A DNA stretch of 64,000 bases from TMED13 sp042090305 (lineage in GTDB: Bacteria; Pseudomonadota; Alphaproteobacteria; Methylaequorales; Methylaequoraceae): contig JBELJQ010000002.1 of the NCBI GenBank assembly GCA_042090305.1, positions 1 through 64,000 of the forward strand. Reading direction: 5' to 3'. Within the stretch, counting starts at the first letter, position 1; each line of letters opens with the position of its first letter. This document shows positions 19,688 through 27,899 of the stretch, piece after piece. Below the pieces are notes generated by a model. The model saw nothing but the letters and a program-made list of their open reading frames with translations. It was not told the DNA's origin and did not search any database. Both the position numbers and the translations under genes were made by a program.

Positions 19688-19806
19688 TAAATCAAAAAGA
19701 ACCAAAGAAAAACTAAGAGTATTATGACCAATATAGACGATATAATACTAAATTTCATAAATTTACTATAAAATTCCTCGTGCTTTTTGCTATTTACTTT
19801 ATCCAT
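19684..19806 (-). CDS. Small membrane protein like aa3-type cytochrome c oxidase subunit IV
   Basis: A 40-residue protein with a short charged head (MDKVNSKKHEEFYSKFMKF) and one membrane helix (about residues 20-39). Size, the His-Glu-x-Phe...Phe head and single helix match the bacterial aa3-type subunit IV family (PF07835, COX4_pro_2), which is essentially alphaproteobacterial. Its ATG at 19806 overlaps the end of purN by 8 bp, so it is likely the third gene of purM-purN. It would stabilise the terminal oxidase; catalytic subunits are not in the window. With so short a sequence the assignment is tentative. Confidence 0.6.
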   Translation of the reverse strand: MDKVNSKKHEEFYSKFMKFSIISSILVIILLVFLWFFLIY

Positions 19807-20371
19807 TACAATTCTCCAAATTTCTTAATACTTTTATATATAATTTATGTTCTTTCTTCAATATTTTTTTTGATAGAGATTTTTCATTATCATCCAAACT
19901 AACTTTTACGATATCTTGATCAATTATATTACCAGAGTCAATTTTTTCATTTACATAATGAACTGTACATCCTGCATATTTTACATTGTTTTTAATTGCA
20001 TTTAGTTGAGGTTTTAGACCTTTAAATGCTGGTAATAAAGAGGGGTGAATGTTAATTATTTTATTTTTCCATTTATTTACGAAATCTTTATCCAATACTT
20101 TCATAAAGCCTGCCAAACATATTAATTCGATACCATTTTTGATAAGGCTTTTTTCTAACAATAAATAAAAATTTTTATTATCAAAATTAGATTCATCGAG
20201 AGTTAAAGTTGGAATATTTCTAATTTCAGGAATAAGTAAACCAGGTGCCTTTGCGTTATTGGAAACGATAAGTTCAATTGATGATTTTAATTCTTTTCTT
20301 TGACAGGCTCTTACTATCTCCTTCATATTACTTCCCCTGCCAGAAATAAAAATTGCTAATTTAAATCCCAT
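19799..20371 (-). CDS. purN: Phosphoribosylglycinamide formyltransferase PurN
   Basis: A 190-residue enzyme that formylates GAR with 10-formyl-THF in purine synthesis. ISGRGSNM at the N terminus, LAGFMKVL, and INIHPSLLPAFKGL (catalytic Asn/His, about residues 104-117) are diagnostic, with GCTVHYVNEKIDSG following. It overlaps purM by 16 bp, indicating coupling. Confidence 0.97.
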   Translation of the reverse strand: MGFKLAIFISGRGSNMKEIVRACQRKELKSSIELIVSNNAKAPGLLIPEIRNIPTLTLDESNFDNKNFYLLLEKSLIKNGIELICLAGFMKVLDKDFVNKWKNKIINIHPSLLPAFKGLKPQLNAIKNNVKYAGCTVHYVNEKIDSGNIIDQDIVKVSLDDNEKSLSKKILKKEHKLYIKVLRNLENCNG

Positions 20372-21417
20372 TCCCCAAACTTCTTCACTATAATATTCTG
20401 ATTTGAAATATTATCCTTAACCTTACCTATTTGATGACTCTTAATTTTATTTTTTTTAAAATAATTTAAGAGTATATTTTTTTTCTCATTTGGTACAATC
20501 ATAATCAAACCTAGACCACAATTAAATGTTTTAAGCATTTCTAAATTATCAATTTTACCTAATTTTTTTAACCATAAAAATTCATCTGGAATTTTGAAAT
20601 TAGGTGCATCAATCACACCACAAAGATTATCTGGTAAAACTCGTGGAAGATTTTCAAAAATTCCTCCTCCAGTGATATGAGCGATTGTATTAACACATTT
20701 TTTTTTTATAAGTGGTAGCACATCATTTACATAAATACGTGTTGGCTTAAGAAGGATGTCACCTATTTTTTTTCTTTGTAATTTAAAATTATCATTTAAT
20801 GAAATTTTATTAATTTCTAGTATTTTTCTTATCAATGAAAAACCGTTAGAATGAAATCCATTTGATTCAAGACCAAATATTAAATCATTAGCCTTAACAC
20901 TACCTTTATTTAGAATATTCTCTCTCTCGACAACCCCTACAGAAAAACCCGCTAAATCGAAATCATTATTTTGGTATAAACCAGGCATTTCCGCTGTTTC
21001 CCCCCCAACTAGAGAGCACTTTGACTCCATACATGCTTTATTAATACTCTTTATCAAATTTAGAAAGTCCTTTTTAATTATTTTAGATGATGAAATGTAA
21101 TCTAGGAAAAATAGCGGCTCACCCCCACTAGCTAAAATATCGTTAACACACATAGCTACAAGATCAAATCCAAGGTATTGAATTTTATTAAAGTCTAATG
21201 CAACCTTTAACTTTGTACCAACCCCATCGGTACTACTTAAAAGAATAGGATCCCTATAGTTTAATTTTTTTAGATCAAATAGTGAACAAAATCCTCCTTT
21301 ATTATTAATAACTTCACGTCTATAGTTTCTAGAGGTAATTCTCTCAAGATTTTTTACTAATTTTGATGCTTTCTTAGTATCGACACCAGAGGATTTATAG
21401 GTAATCTTTATAGTCAA
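20356..21417 (-). CDS. purM: Phosphoribosylformylglycinamidine cyclo-ligase PurM
   Basis: A 353-residue ATP-dependent AIR synthetase. GVGTKLKVA (about residues 65-73), MCVNDILASGGEPLFFLDYI and CSLVGGETAEMPGLY are signatures of the PurM fold; AHITGGGIFENLPRVLP lies in the C-terminal half. Full length. It starts the purM-purN unit and is divergent from the DUF2066 gene, as in many proteobacteria. Confidence 0.98.
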   Translation of the reverse strand: MTIKITYKSSGVDTKKASKLVKNLERITSRNYRREVINNKGGFCSLFDLKKLNYRDPILLSSTDGVGTKLKVALDFNKIQYLGFDLVAMCVNDILASGGEPLFFLDYISSSKIIKKDFLNLIKSINKACMESKCSLVGGETAEMPGLYQNNDFDLAGFSVGVVERENILNKGSVKANDLIFGLESNGFHSNGFSLIRKILEINKISLNDNFKLQRKKIGDILLKPTRIYVNDVLPLIKKKCVNTIAHITGGGIFENLPRVLPDNLCGVIDAPNFKIPDEFLWLKKLGKIDNLEMLKTFNCGLGLIMIVPNEKKNILLNYFKKNKIKSHQIGKVKDNISNQNIIVKKFGEWDLN

Positions 21418-21495
21418 CTCCTAATTTTCTTTATTAATTACCTTAATAAAGATTTAATGTTATAAAATGATCTAAACATAACAACTTTTGAATAT

Positions 21496-22590
21496 TTGCA
21501 AAATTTTTTTAGATATTTTTTTATTATATTTATTATAAACTTTCATGTACATGGAAATGATTCACTATATCTCGTGAAAGATAATCAAATTTTCATTCAA
21601 AATGAAGATAACATTTCAGATTTAAGAGAAAAAGCAAAAAATATAGCATTTGAAAATGCCTTTGGAATTCTTGTAAAAAAAATTGCTGAACCACGAGATT
21701 TTTCAAAGTTGAATTTTCTTGAAGATATTAAAATAAATAGCTTGGTAACAGACTATAATATTACAAATGAAATCATTTCTGATATTAGTTATTCAGCAAA
21801 TATTGCAGTAAATTTCAATCCGGGTCTAATTTTAGAGTTCTTTTCAAATAATAATATTAGGGTCCAAACTCTAGTATCCGATCAATACTTAGTTTTACCA
21901 GTTATGAAAAAATTTAATACATTATACTTATGGGAGGCAAATAATCTTTGGTACGAGAATCTAAGAATAGAATATGATGATGTAAGCTTACTTAAATTAT
22001 ACTTTCCTGAGAAAAATCATCTCAATAAATTAAGAATTTCAGCAAATAAGATAATTAATAAAGATATAGAAAGTTTAAAAAAATTTCTTAAATTTCATAG
22101 TAAGAAAAATGCTATCATTGTAATACTTGAAGAAAACTTTGATAATAAAATAAAAAAATTTAAAAGTAGGGTTGAATTAATTACTTATACTAATGATAAA
22201 TTTGAAATAATTAAATTTCCTCAAGACGAAAGATTTAATCAGATATCTTCAACCTCACAAATAAAACTTATAGCTAAAATTACTATCAACGAGTTACAAA
22301 ATTGGTGGAAAAATAAAATTGATTCTTTGGATTCTTTATCATCAAGTATTAGCACCTTTTTTATTCAATATAATTTCAATGATATTAAACGAAGTGTTTT
22401 TATAGAAAATGTATTACTTCAAGTTTTTAATGAAGAGGATCTCACTTTCAATGAAATTAAAGGAAACTCGGTATCCTTCAAAGTCAATTCCAGCTTTTCA
22501 GAAGATAAAATAAATCTTGCATTAGAGAAATATGGCTTAAAAATTTCATTAGTAGAAAAAAATATTTTTTTAATCAAAGAAACTAATTAA
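21496..22590 (+). CDS. DUF2066-family exported protein
   Basis: A 364-residue protein with an N-terminal hydrophobic signal (about residues 3-18) and no other clear membrane segment. The assignment comes from the place between divergent purM and hda, where a DUF2066 gene is common, and from overall form; function is unknown. No ATG is available near the signal peptide, so TTG at 21496 is the likely start. Its stop overlaps the hda start by one base (TAATG). Confidence 0.6.
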   Translation: MQNFFRYFFIIFIINFHVHGNDSLYLVKDNQIFIQNEDNISDLREKAKNIAFENAFGILVKKIAEPRDFSKLNFLEDIKINSLVTDYNITNEIISDISYSANIAVNFNPGLILEFFSNNNIRVQTLVSDQYLVLPVMKKFNTLYLWEANNLWYENLRIEYDDVSLLKLYFPEKNHLNKLRISANKIINKDIESLKKFLKFHSKKNAIIVILEENFDNKIKKFKSRVELITYTNDKFEIIKFPQDERFNQISSTSQIKLIAKITINELQNWWKNKIDSLDSLSSSISTFFIQYNFNDIKRSVFIENVLLQVFNEEDLTFNEIKGNSVSFKVNSSFSEDKINLALEKYGLKISLVEKNIFLIKETN

Positions 22591-23267
22591 TGAAACAAGA
22601 TATAATTAGGTTTAATTTTAAATTCAATAATAATGATTTTTTTGTTAGTGAGAAAAACGAATTAGCATACACAATAATTAAAAGTTGGCCCAATTGGTCT
22701 AATAAATTTGTATATATTTATGGTCCAGATAAGTGTGGTAAGTCCCAAATATGTTCTATTTGGAGAGGGTTATCTCAATGTATTTTCATAAATAAAGAAA
22801 ACTTTTCTAAAAAGTTACTTAACTTGAATGATATTGAACACATTCAAAGTGAGAATTGGGTTATCGATGATGTTGATCATATCATTGAGTTTAATAATAA
22901 TTTTTATCAAGAAAAAATATTAAATCTTATTAATATAATTAAAACAAGTAACGAGTCCCATATGCTAATGACAGCTAAAAAAACACCTAAATTTATAAAT
23001 TCTAGTCTTAAGGATTTAATTTCAAGACTATCATCGTCTATTGTTGTTGAGATGAATGACCCAGATGAAAGTCTATTAAAAAAAATAATTGAGAAATATT
23101 TAAGTGATAGGAATATCTATATTTCAGAAGAAGAATTGAATTATCTTATTTGTAGAATAGAAAGGTCATATAAATCTGCTATCAAAGTTGCTAAATTAGT
23201 TGATGAAAAGTCACTGCAAAATAAAAGGAAAATAAATAAGTTATTCCTGAAAACAATTATTGACTAG
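22590..23267 (+). CDS. hda: DnaA-related regulator Hda/HdaA
   Basis: A 225-residue AAA+ protein that lacks the DnaA DNA-binding domain. It has a Walker A motif YGPDKCGKSQI (about residues 47-57), a Walker B-like ENWVIDDVDHI and a sensor region around SSLKDLISRLSSS. In relatives it works with the sliding clamp to inactivate DnaA-ATP. Location next to purMN and DUF2066 is typical of hda. The C terminus overlaps rnd tail-to-tail by 11 bp. Confidence 0.85.
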   Translation: MKQDIIRFNFKFNNNDFFVSEKNELAYTIIKSWPNWSNKFVYIYGPDKCGKSQICSIWRGLSQCIFINKENFSKKLLNLNDIEHIQSENWVIDDVDHIIEFNNNFYQEKILNLINIIKTSNESHMLMTAKKTPKFINSSLKDLISRLSSSIVVEMNDPDESLLKKIIEKYLSDRNIYISEEELNYLICRIERSYKSAIKVAKLVDEKSLQNKRKINKLFLKTIID

Positions 23268-24096
23268 AGAGATTAATTAATTCATCTAATTTTTTTCTTA
23301 GTTCTCTATCTTTTATTTTCTTTATAATATTTTCTTTTAATTTGTTTGATGATTTTTTCATTAAAAGTAATTTAATTTCATGATTTTTAATTATCCATTT
23401 TATTGGAATATTTTTTTTGATTGCTACTTTTTCTCTCAATTCACAAATATATTTTAATAGGTTTAATTCCCTATCTGTTTTTGGAAAAAATTTTAATTTT
23501 CTCCAAGCGTATTTTGGTTTTTCTGTGTAGGTTTTAGGATCTGATATTTTTTTATGTAGTTGATTTACTTTATCTTTTCTTTTGACCCTTTTTAGCTCTC
23601 TATTTAATTTTTCATAAAGAGGTAAAAGGTATTTAACATCATTAATGGCATACAAAATTTTATCTTTTTTTAAAGGTCTTTTCCTCCAATCTATAAATTG
23701 ATTATTTTTATTTAAACTGATTGCTAAAAAAAATTTGCAGGCTGCCGAATAACTTAATGAATAATTTTTTATAATTAATGAAATACATATTTGAAGATCA
23801 ACTAACGGGGATGGGACTCTTTTAAAAATATTGAATAAGACCTCAATATCTTGACTTGCTGCAAAAAATACTTTTGTTATCTTATCATTGAACAATAAAT
23901 CTTTTAAGAAATTTTCATCTAAATTATTTTCAATTGGATCTAAAATAATACTATTATTCAAGTTTGATAGTTGAATTAAACAAAGTTCAGGACGATAACT
24001 ATTTACTCGGTAAAACTCAGTATCTATACCTAATAATTTATCCTTTTGACATTCTAAATAGAATTGTTTTAATTTATCTTTACTTAAAGTAGACAT
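23257..24096 (-). CDS. rnd: Ribonuclease D (shortened)
   Basis: A 279-residue 3'-5' exoribonuclease of the DEDD group that trims tRNA precursors. GIDTEFYRVNSYRPELCLIQ (starting near residue 23) carries the first Asp/Glu pair, the second lies around FFAASQDIEVL, and the third in YAINDVKYLLPLY. Usual RNase D is about 370-390 residues with two HRDC domains. This one ends within or just after the first HRDC-like region, so the C-terminal domain is missing. Confidence 0.9.
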   Translation of the reverse strand: MSTLSKDKLKQFYLECQKDKLLGIDTEFYRVNSYRPELCLIQLSNLNNSIILDPIENNLDENFLKDLLFNDKITKVFFAASQDIEVLFNIFKRVPSPLVDLQICISLIIKNYSLSYSAACKFFLAISLNKNNQFIDWRKRPLKKDKILYAINDVKYLLPLYEKLNRELKRVKRKDKVNQLHKKISDPKTYTEKPKYAWRKLKFFPKTDRELNLLKYICELREKVAIKKNIPIKWIIKNHEIKLLLMKKSSNKLKENIIKKIKDRELRKKLDELINLSSQ

Positions 24097-24135
24097 TTAA
24101 TTAATTATTATCATTATAAATTATTTTCATCAATT

Positions 24136-25905
24136 ATGAGTATATATAGAACAAATACATGTGGAGAGCTATCTAGTCGAAATATAGACGAGGAAGTTTA
24201 TTTATCAGGTTGGGTAAATAAAAAACGTGACCATGGTGGACTTTTGTTTATTGACCTTAGAGACCACTATGGCATCACACAATGTGTATTTGACTCACAG
24301 ATCAACAATTTTATTGATATAGAGTCAATAAAGCTTGAGAGTGTTATCAAAGTAAAAGGCAAAGTAATTAAAAGGTCAGATGAGACAATCAACAAATCAC
24401 TTATCACCGGTGAAATTGAGATATTTGCTAATTCTTTTGAAATATTAAACCCCTCATTTCAAATCCCATTCCAAGTTGCTATAGATGATGATTCACCTGA
24501 GGAATTACGCTTAAAATTCAGATATCTAGATTTGAGAAGAGATAAAATTCATAATAATATAGTTTTACGTTCGAATGTTATCAAATCATTAAGGGAAAAA
24601 ATGAGTAATGCAGGTTTTCAAGAGATACAAACACCAATTCTAACCGCTTCATCTCCAGAAGGCGCTAGAGATTTTCTGGTACCAAGCAGACTAAATAAAG
24701 GTAAATTTTACGCCTTACCTCAAGCTCCACAGATATTTAAGCAACTATTAATGGTTTCAAATTTTGATAAATATTTTCAAATTGCTCCATGCTTCAGAGA
24801 TGAAGATGCTAGGGCAGATAGGTCACCTGGAGAGTTTTATCAATTAGATTTTGAAATGTCATTTGTTGAACAAGAGGATATATTCAATGAAATTGAGCCA
24901 ATAATATTCGAAATTTTTAATGAATTTTCCAAAAGGAAGATTTCTAAACCACCATTCAAAAAAATATCCTATAAGGAATCTATGTTAATGTATGGAACTG
25001 ATAAACCTGATCTACGAAACCCATTAGTGGTTATTGATGTTACAAGTTATTTTATAGATTCTGGTTTTAAAATATTTGAATCAAACATTTCTAATGGGTT
25101 TATTGTTAAGGCAATTGTTTGTCCCAAATCTGCAGATAAACCAAGAGCATGGTTTGATAAATTAAATAATTGGGCCAGAGAGAATGGACAAAAGGGACTT
25201 GGTTATATTATCTTTTCAGAAAATAATTTAAAAGGACCAATAGCAAGTAATCTCAAAGAAGATAACTTAAAAAAAATTGTAGAATTTTCGAATATAAAAA
25301 ATGGAGATTCAATCTTTTTTATATGTGATGAACCAAAGACCGCGACAAAATTTTCTGGAATAGCTAGAGAAAAATTATGTAAAGAATTAGATTTACTAAA
25401 AAAAGATAGTTTTGAATTTTGTTGGATTATTGATTATCCGATGTACGAAATAAACGAAAACTCAGAAATAGATTTTAGTCATAATCCGTTTTCGATGCCA
25501 CAAGGAGGAATGGATGCACTTCAAAATAAAGACCCACTTGAAATATTAGCCTATCAATTTGATATTGTTTGCAATGGAATTGAATTATCTTCTGGTGCGA
25601 TAAGGAATCACAAGCCAGAGATTATGGTCAAAGCTTTTGAAGTTGCAGGTTATTCTGAAAAACAACTTAAAGATCAATTTGGTTTTCTCTTTGATGCATT
25701 TCAATATGGCGCCCCTCCTCATGGTGGGTCTGCGCCAGGAATTGATAGAATAGTAATGCTTTTAGCAGGGGAAGAAAATTTGAGAGAAGTTGTTGCTTTT
25801 CCAATGAATCAGAGAGCTGAAGACTTGATGCTAGGTTCGCCAAACACAGTTTCAGATAAACATCTAAAAGAGCTGGGACTAACAATAAAAAAAAATACTA
25901 CTTAA
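24136..25905 (+). CDS. aspS: Aspartyl-tRNA synthetase
   Basis: A 589-residue class IIb synthetase. It has the N-terminal anticodon-binding OB fold (GWVNKKRDHGGLLFIDLRD), class II motif 1 (GFQEIQTPILTASSPEGARD), motif 2 (FRDEDARADRSPGEFYQLD), the bacterial GAD insertion (about residues 290-420) and motif 3 (GSAPGIDRIVMLL). With gatCAB in the same window, it may also charge tRNA-Asn for amidation, although that cannot be settled from this sequence alone. Convergent with rpmG, overlapping by 8 bp. Confidence 0.98.
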   Translation: MSIYRTNTCGELSSRNIDEEVYLSGWVNKKRDHGGLLFIDLRDHYGITQCVFDSQINNFIDIESIKLESVIKVKGKVIKRSDETINKSLITGEIEIFANSFEILNPSFQIPFQVAIDDDSPEELRLKFRYLDLRRDKIHNNIVLRSNVIKSLREKMSNAGFQEIQTPILTASSPEGARDFLVPSRLNKGKFYALPQAPQIFKQLLMVSNFDKYFQIAPCFRDEDARADRSPGEFYQLDFEMSFVEQEDIFNEIEPIIFEIFNEFSKRKISKPPFKKISYKESMLMYGTDKPDLRNPLVVIDVTSYFIDSGFKIFESNISNGFIVKAIVCPKSADKPRAWFDKLNNWARENGQKGLGYIIFSENNLKGPIASNLKEDNLKKIVEFSNIKNGDSIFFICDEPKTATKFSGIAREKLCKELDLLKKDSFEFCWIIDYPMYEINENSEIDFSHNPFSMPQGGMDALQNKDPLEILAYQFDIVCNGIELSSGAIRNHKPEIMVKAFEVAGYSEKQLKDQFGFLFDAFQYGAPPHGGSAPGIDRIVMLLAGEENLREVVAFPMNQRAEDLMLGSPNTVSDKHLKELGLTIKKNTT

Positions 25906-26065
25906 TTTTTTGTTCTTTGAAAATTACGTGTTTGCGAGCTTTTGGATCGTACTTTTTTAACTCAAGCTTCTCAGCTTTAGTCTTAGGATTTCTGAATTTC
26001 ACGTAAAAGTAACCTGTATCAGCTGTACTGACCATTTTTACTTGTATAGTATTAGATTTTGCCAT
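25898..26065 (-). CDS. rpmG: Large ribosomal subunit protein bL33
   Basis: A 55-residue ribosomal protein starting MAKSNTIQVKMVSTADTG and continuing with YFYVKFRNPKTKAEKLELKK, the bL33 core. It has no cysteines, so it is the zinc-free form. Start ATG at 26065 and stop TAG at 25898, so the end overlaps aspS. It stands 36 bp after the DUF983 gene in the topA-rnr-DUF983-rpmG order usual in alphaproteobacteria. Confidence 0.95.
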   Translation of the reverse strand: MAKSNTIQVKMVSTADTGYFYVKFRNPKTKAEKLELKKYDPKARKHVIFKEQKIK

Positions 26066-26101
26066 GTAGTCTTTATAAAATATTTATCTGGACTGTCAAG
26101 T

Positions 26102-26449
26102 TTATATCGATTTATCATCAACAAAGATTTGAAAACCGATGAATGCTCCTTTTATTTTTGGAAGTAACCAAAGACATAAAATTATAGTTATAATTGGCCA
26201 AATTATCATTTGTAAGACGATAGGTGGACTTAAATTTTTCTCTATCAGCAGAACAATCGGAATAATTACATGTCCCACAATTAATATTGTAATGTATGCT
26301 GGACCATCATCAGATTTATAAGCTGATAAATTTTTCCCACAATTTTGACATTTAGGAAATATTTTTAGAAATTTAGAAAAAAGTGGAGACTCTCCACAGG
26401 AGGGGCATTTTTTCTTAAATCCTCTTTTCATAAATTTAGTTTTACTCAT
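26102..26449 (-). CDS. DUF983-family zinc-ribbon membrane protein
   Basis: A 115-residue protein with two CxxC pairs (CPSCGESPLF and CPQ-like CQNCGKNLSA; about residues 13-40), then SDDGPAYITILIVGH and two or three membrane segments. This is the DUF983 layout; function is unknown. The ATG at 26449, which overlaps the rnr stop by 8 bp, is preferred over a TTG at 26458. Confidence 0.88.
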   Translation of the reverse strand: MSKTKFMKRGFKKKCPSCGESPLFSKFLKIFPKCQNCGKNLSAYKSDDGPAYITILIVGHVIIPIVLLIEKNLSPPIVLQMIIWPIITIILCLWLLPKIKGAFIGFQIFVDDKSI

Positions 26450-27899
26450 TACTGTCAATTATTTTTACATTCCCTAGTAAAATTTTTCCATTATTAATAT
26501 TATTTTTTATAATTTTAAAATTAACTAACTGCCCAAGTTGAATGCTATTTTTTGAAATCTCTCTCGAAATATGCCTAAACCTAGCAAGACCTGAGAAAGG
26601 TAAATCAATAGCCTTAATGAAAATACCAAAATCTTCTACACCATCTACAATTCCGTTAAAATAGTATTTTTTTTTTTTATTTATATACAAACTACAAGCT
26701 CTTTCAGTTACTTTTCGTTCTAAGTCATCTCCTCTTTTTTCTTGATTTGTAAGATATTCCATAAGATCTTTACTATTTTTATTTGAACTTTTACTAAAAA
26801 TTATCTCTAGTAAGTCTCTATGAACAATTAAATCAGAATAACGTCTTATAGGTGAGGTGAAATGTGTGTAGTATTCAAGACCTAAACCGAAATGACCAAT
26901 ATTATTTATATCATAATAAGCTTTTGATTGTGTCCTCAACATTACATCATTTAAAAAGTTAAAATCCTTCGATGAGATATTTTGCAAATAAAAGTTAAAG
27001 TCACTTTGTGTATTAAAATCCCTATTATTTTTTATTTGTCTATCTGCTAGGGCTCTTTTCAATTCAACTATTTTTTCTTTCTTGGGCTTGTCATGATTTC
27101 TAAATGCTGATTTTACTCCTTTAGAAAATAATAACTTGGCCGTTACATTATTGGCGAGCACCATTAATTCTTCAATTAGCCTATATGATTTATAATTTTT
27201 TTTTTTTTTAAATTCAAAATCCTCAGAGTTTTTAAAGTTCACCTCGTACTCTTGATTACTAAATTTTAATTTCCCCCTTTTTTCTGAAACGTTAACCAAA
27301 ATGTCTTGTGCGTGAAATAGATTTTTAACTAAACAAAAATACTTGCTTTTTTTATTACTTTGAATTTCATCAACCTCTTGGTAAGTCAGTCTAGCTACCG
27401 ACCTAATCTTACCTCTATGAAACTGATACTTATCAATTTTATTCCCTTTGATCTGAATTTCACAAATAACACATGCCCTTATTTTTCTTGGTATAAGTGA
27501 ACAAATATCATTTGATAATTTTTCAGGAAGCATAGGAATAACTCTATCTGGAAAATAAAACGAATTACCTCTTTTCCTCGCTTCCAAATCGATTGGGTCA
27601 TTTTTTTCCACAAAAAAACTAACATCTGCTATTGCAACCATAATTCTTGTATTATTACTGTTAACTTCACAATATACTGCATCATCAAAATCTTTACTAT
27701 TTTCACCATCAATTGTTATGAAAGGGATAGAAGTGAAATCTTTATGCGAATTATCATCAAATTTTCTTATAGATTTTAGTTGGGATATGATCTTATTTGA
27801 AAACCCTTGTCTTAATGATGTGTTTTTGATTTCTGCGTCAATAATATCTGAAAGATTAATTCTTTTTGATAGCTTCTTTTTTTTTTTGTACTTTTTCAT
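26442..27899 (-). CDS. rnr: Compact RNase R-like exoribonuclease (RNB + S1 only)
   Basis: A 485-residue 3'-5' exoribonuclease. The RNB catalytic motif TIDGENSKDFDDAV (about residues 63-76) keeps all four aspartates, and HFTSPIRRYSDLIVHR is present near residue 345. A C-terminal S1 domain follows (about 405-480). Usual RNase R is 700-800 residues with an N-terminal helix-turn-helix and two cold-shock domains, which are absent here: upstream is topA coding sequence, overlapping by 44 bp. It may be a functional minimal enzyme; I see no frameshift. Order topA-rnr-DUF983 is conserved. Confidence 0.9.
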   Translation of the reverse strand: MKKYKKKKKLSKRINLSDIIDAEIKNTSLRQGFSNKIISQLKSIRKFDDNSHKDFTSIPFITIDGENSKDFDDAVYCEVNSNNTRIMVAIADVSFFVEKNDPIDLEARKRGNSFYFPDRVIPMLPEKLSNDICSLIPRKIRACVICEIQIKGNKIDKYQFHRGKIRSVARLTYQEVDEIQSNKKSKYFCLVKNLFHAQDILVNVSEKRGKLKFSNQEYEVNFKNSEDFEFKKKKNYKSYRLIEELMVLANNVTAKLLFSKGVKSAFRNHDKPKKEKIVELKRALADRQIKNNRDFNTQSDFNFYLQNISSKDFNFLNDVMLRTQSKAYYDINNIGHFGLGLEYYTHFTSPIRRYSDLIVHRDLLEIIFSKSSNKNSKDLMEYLTNQEKRGDDLERKVTERACSLYINKKKKYYFNGIVDGVEDFGIFIKAIDLPFSGLARFRHISREISKNSIQLGQLVNFKIIKNNINNGKILLGNVKIIDSNE

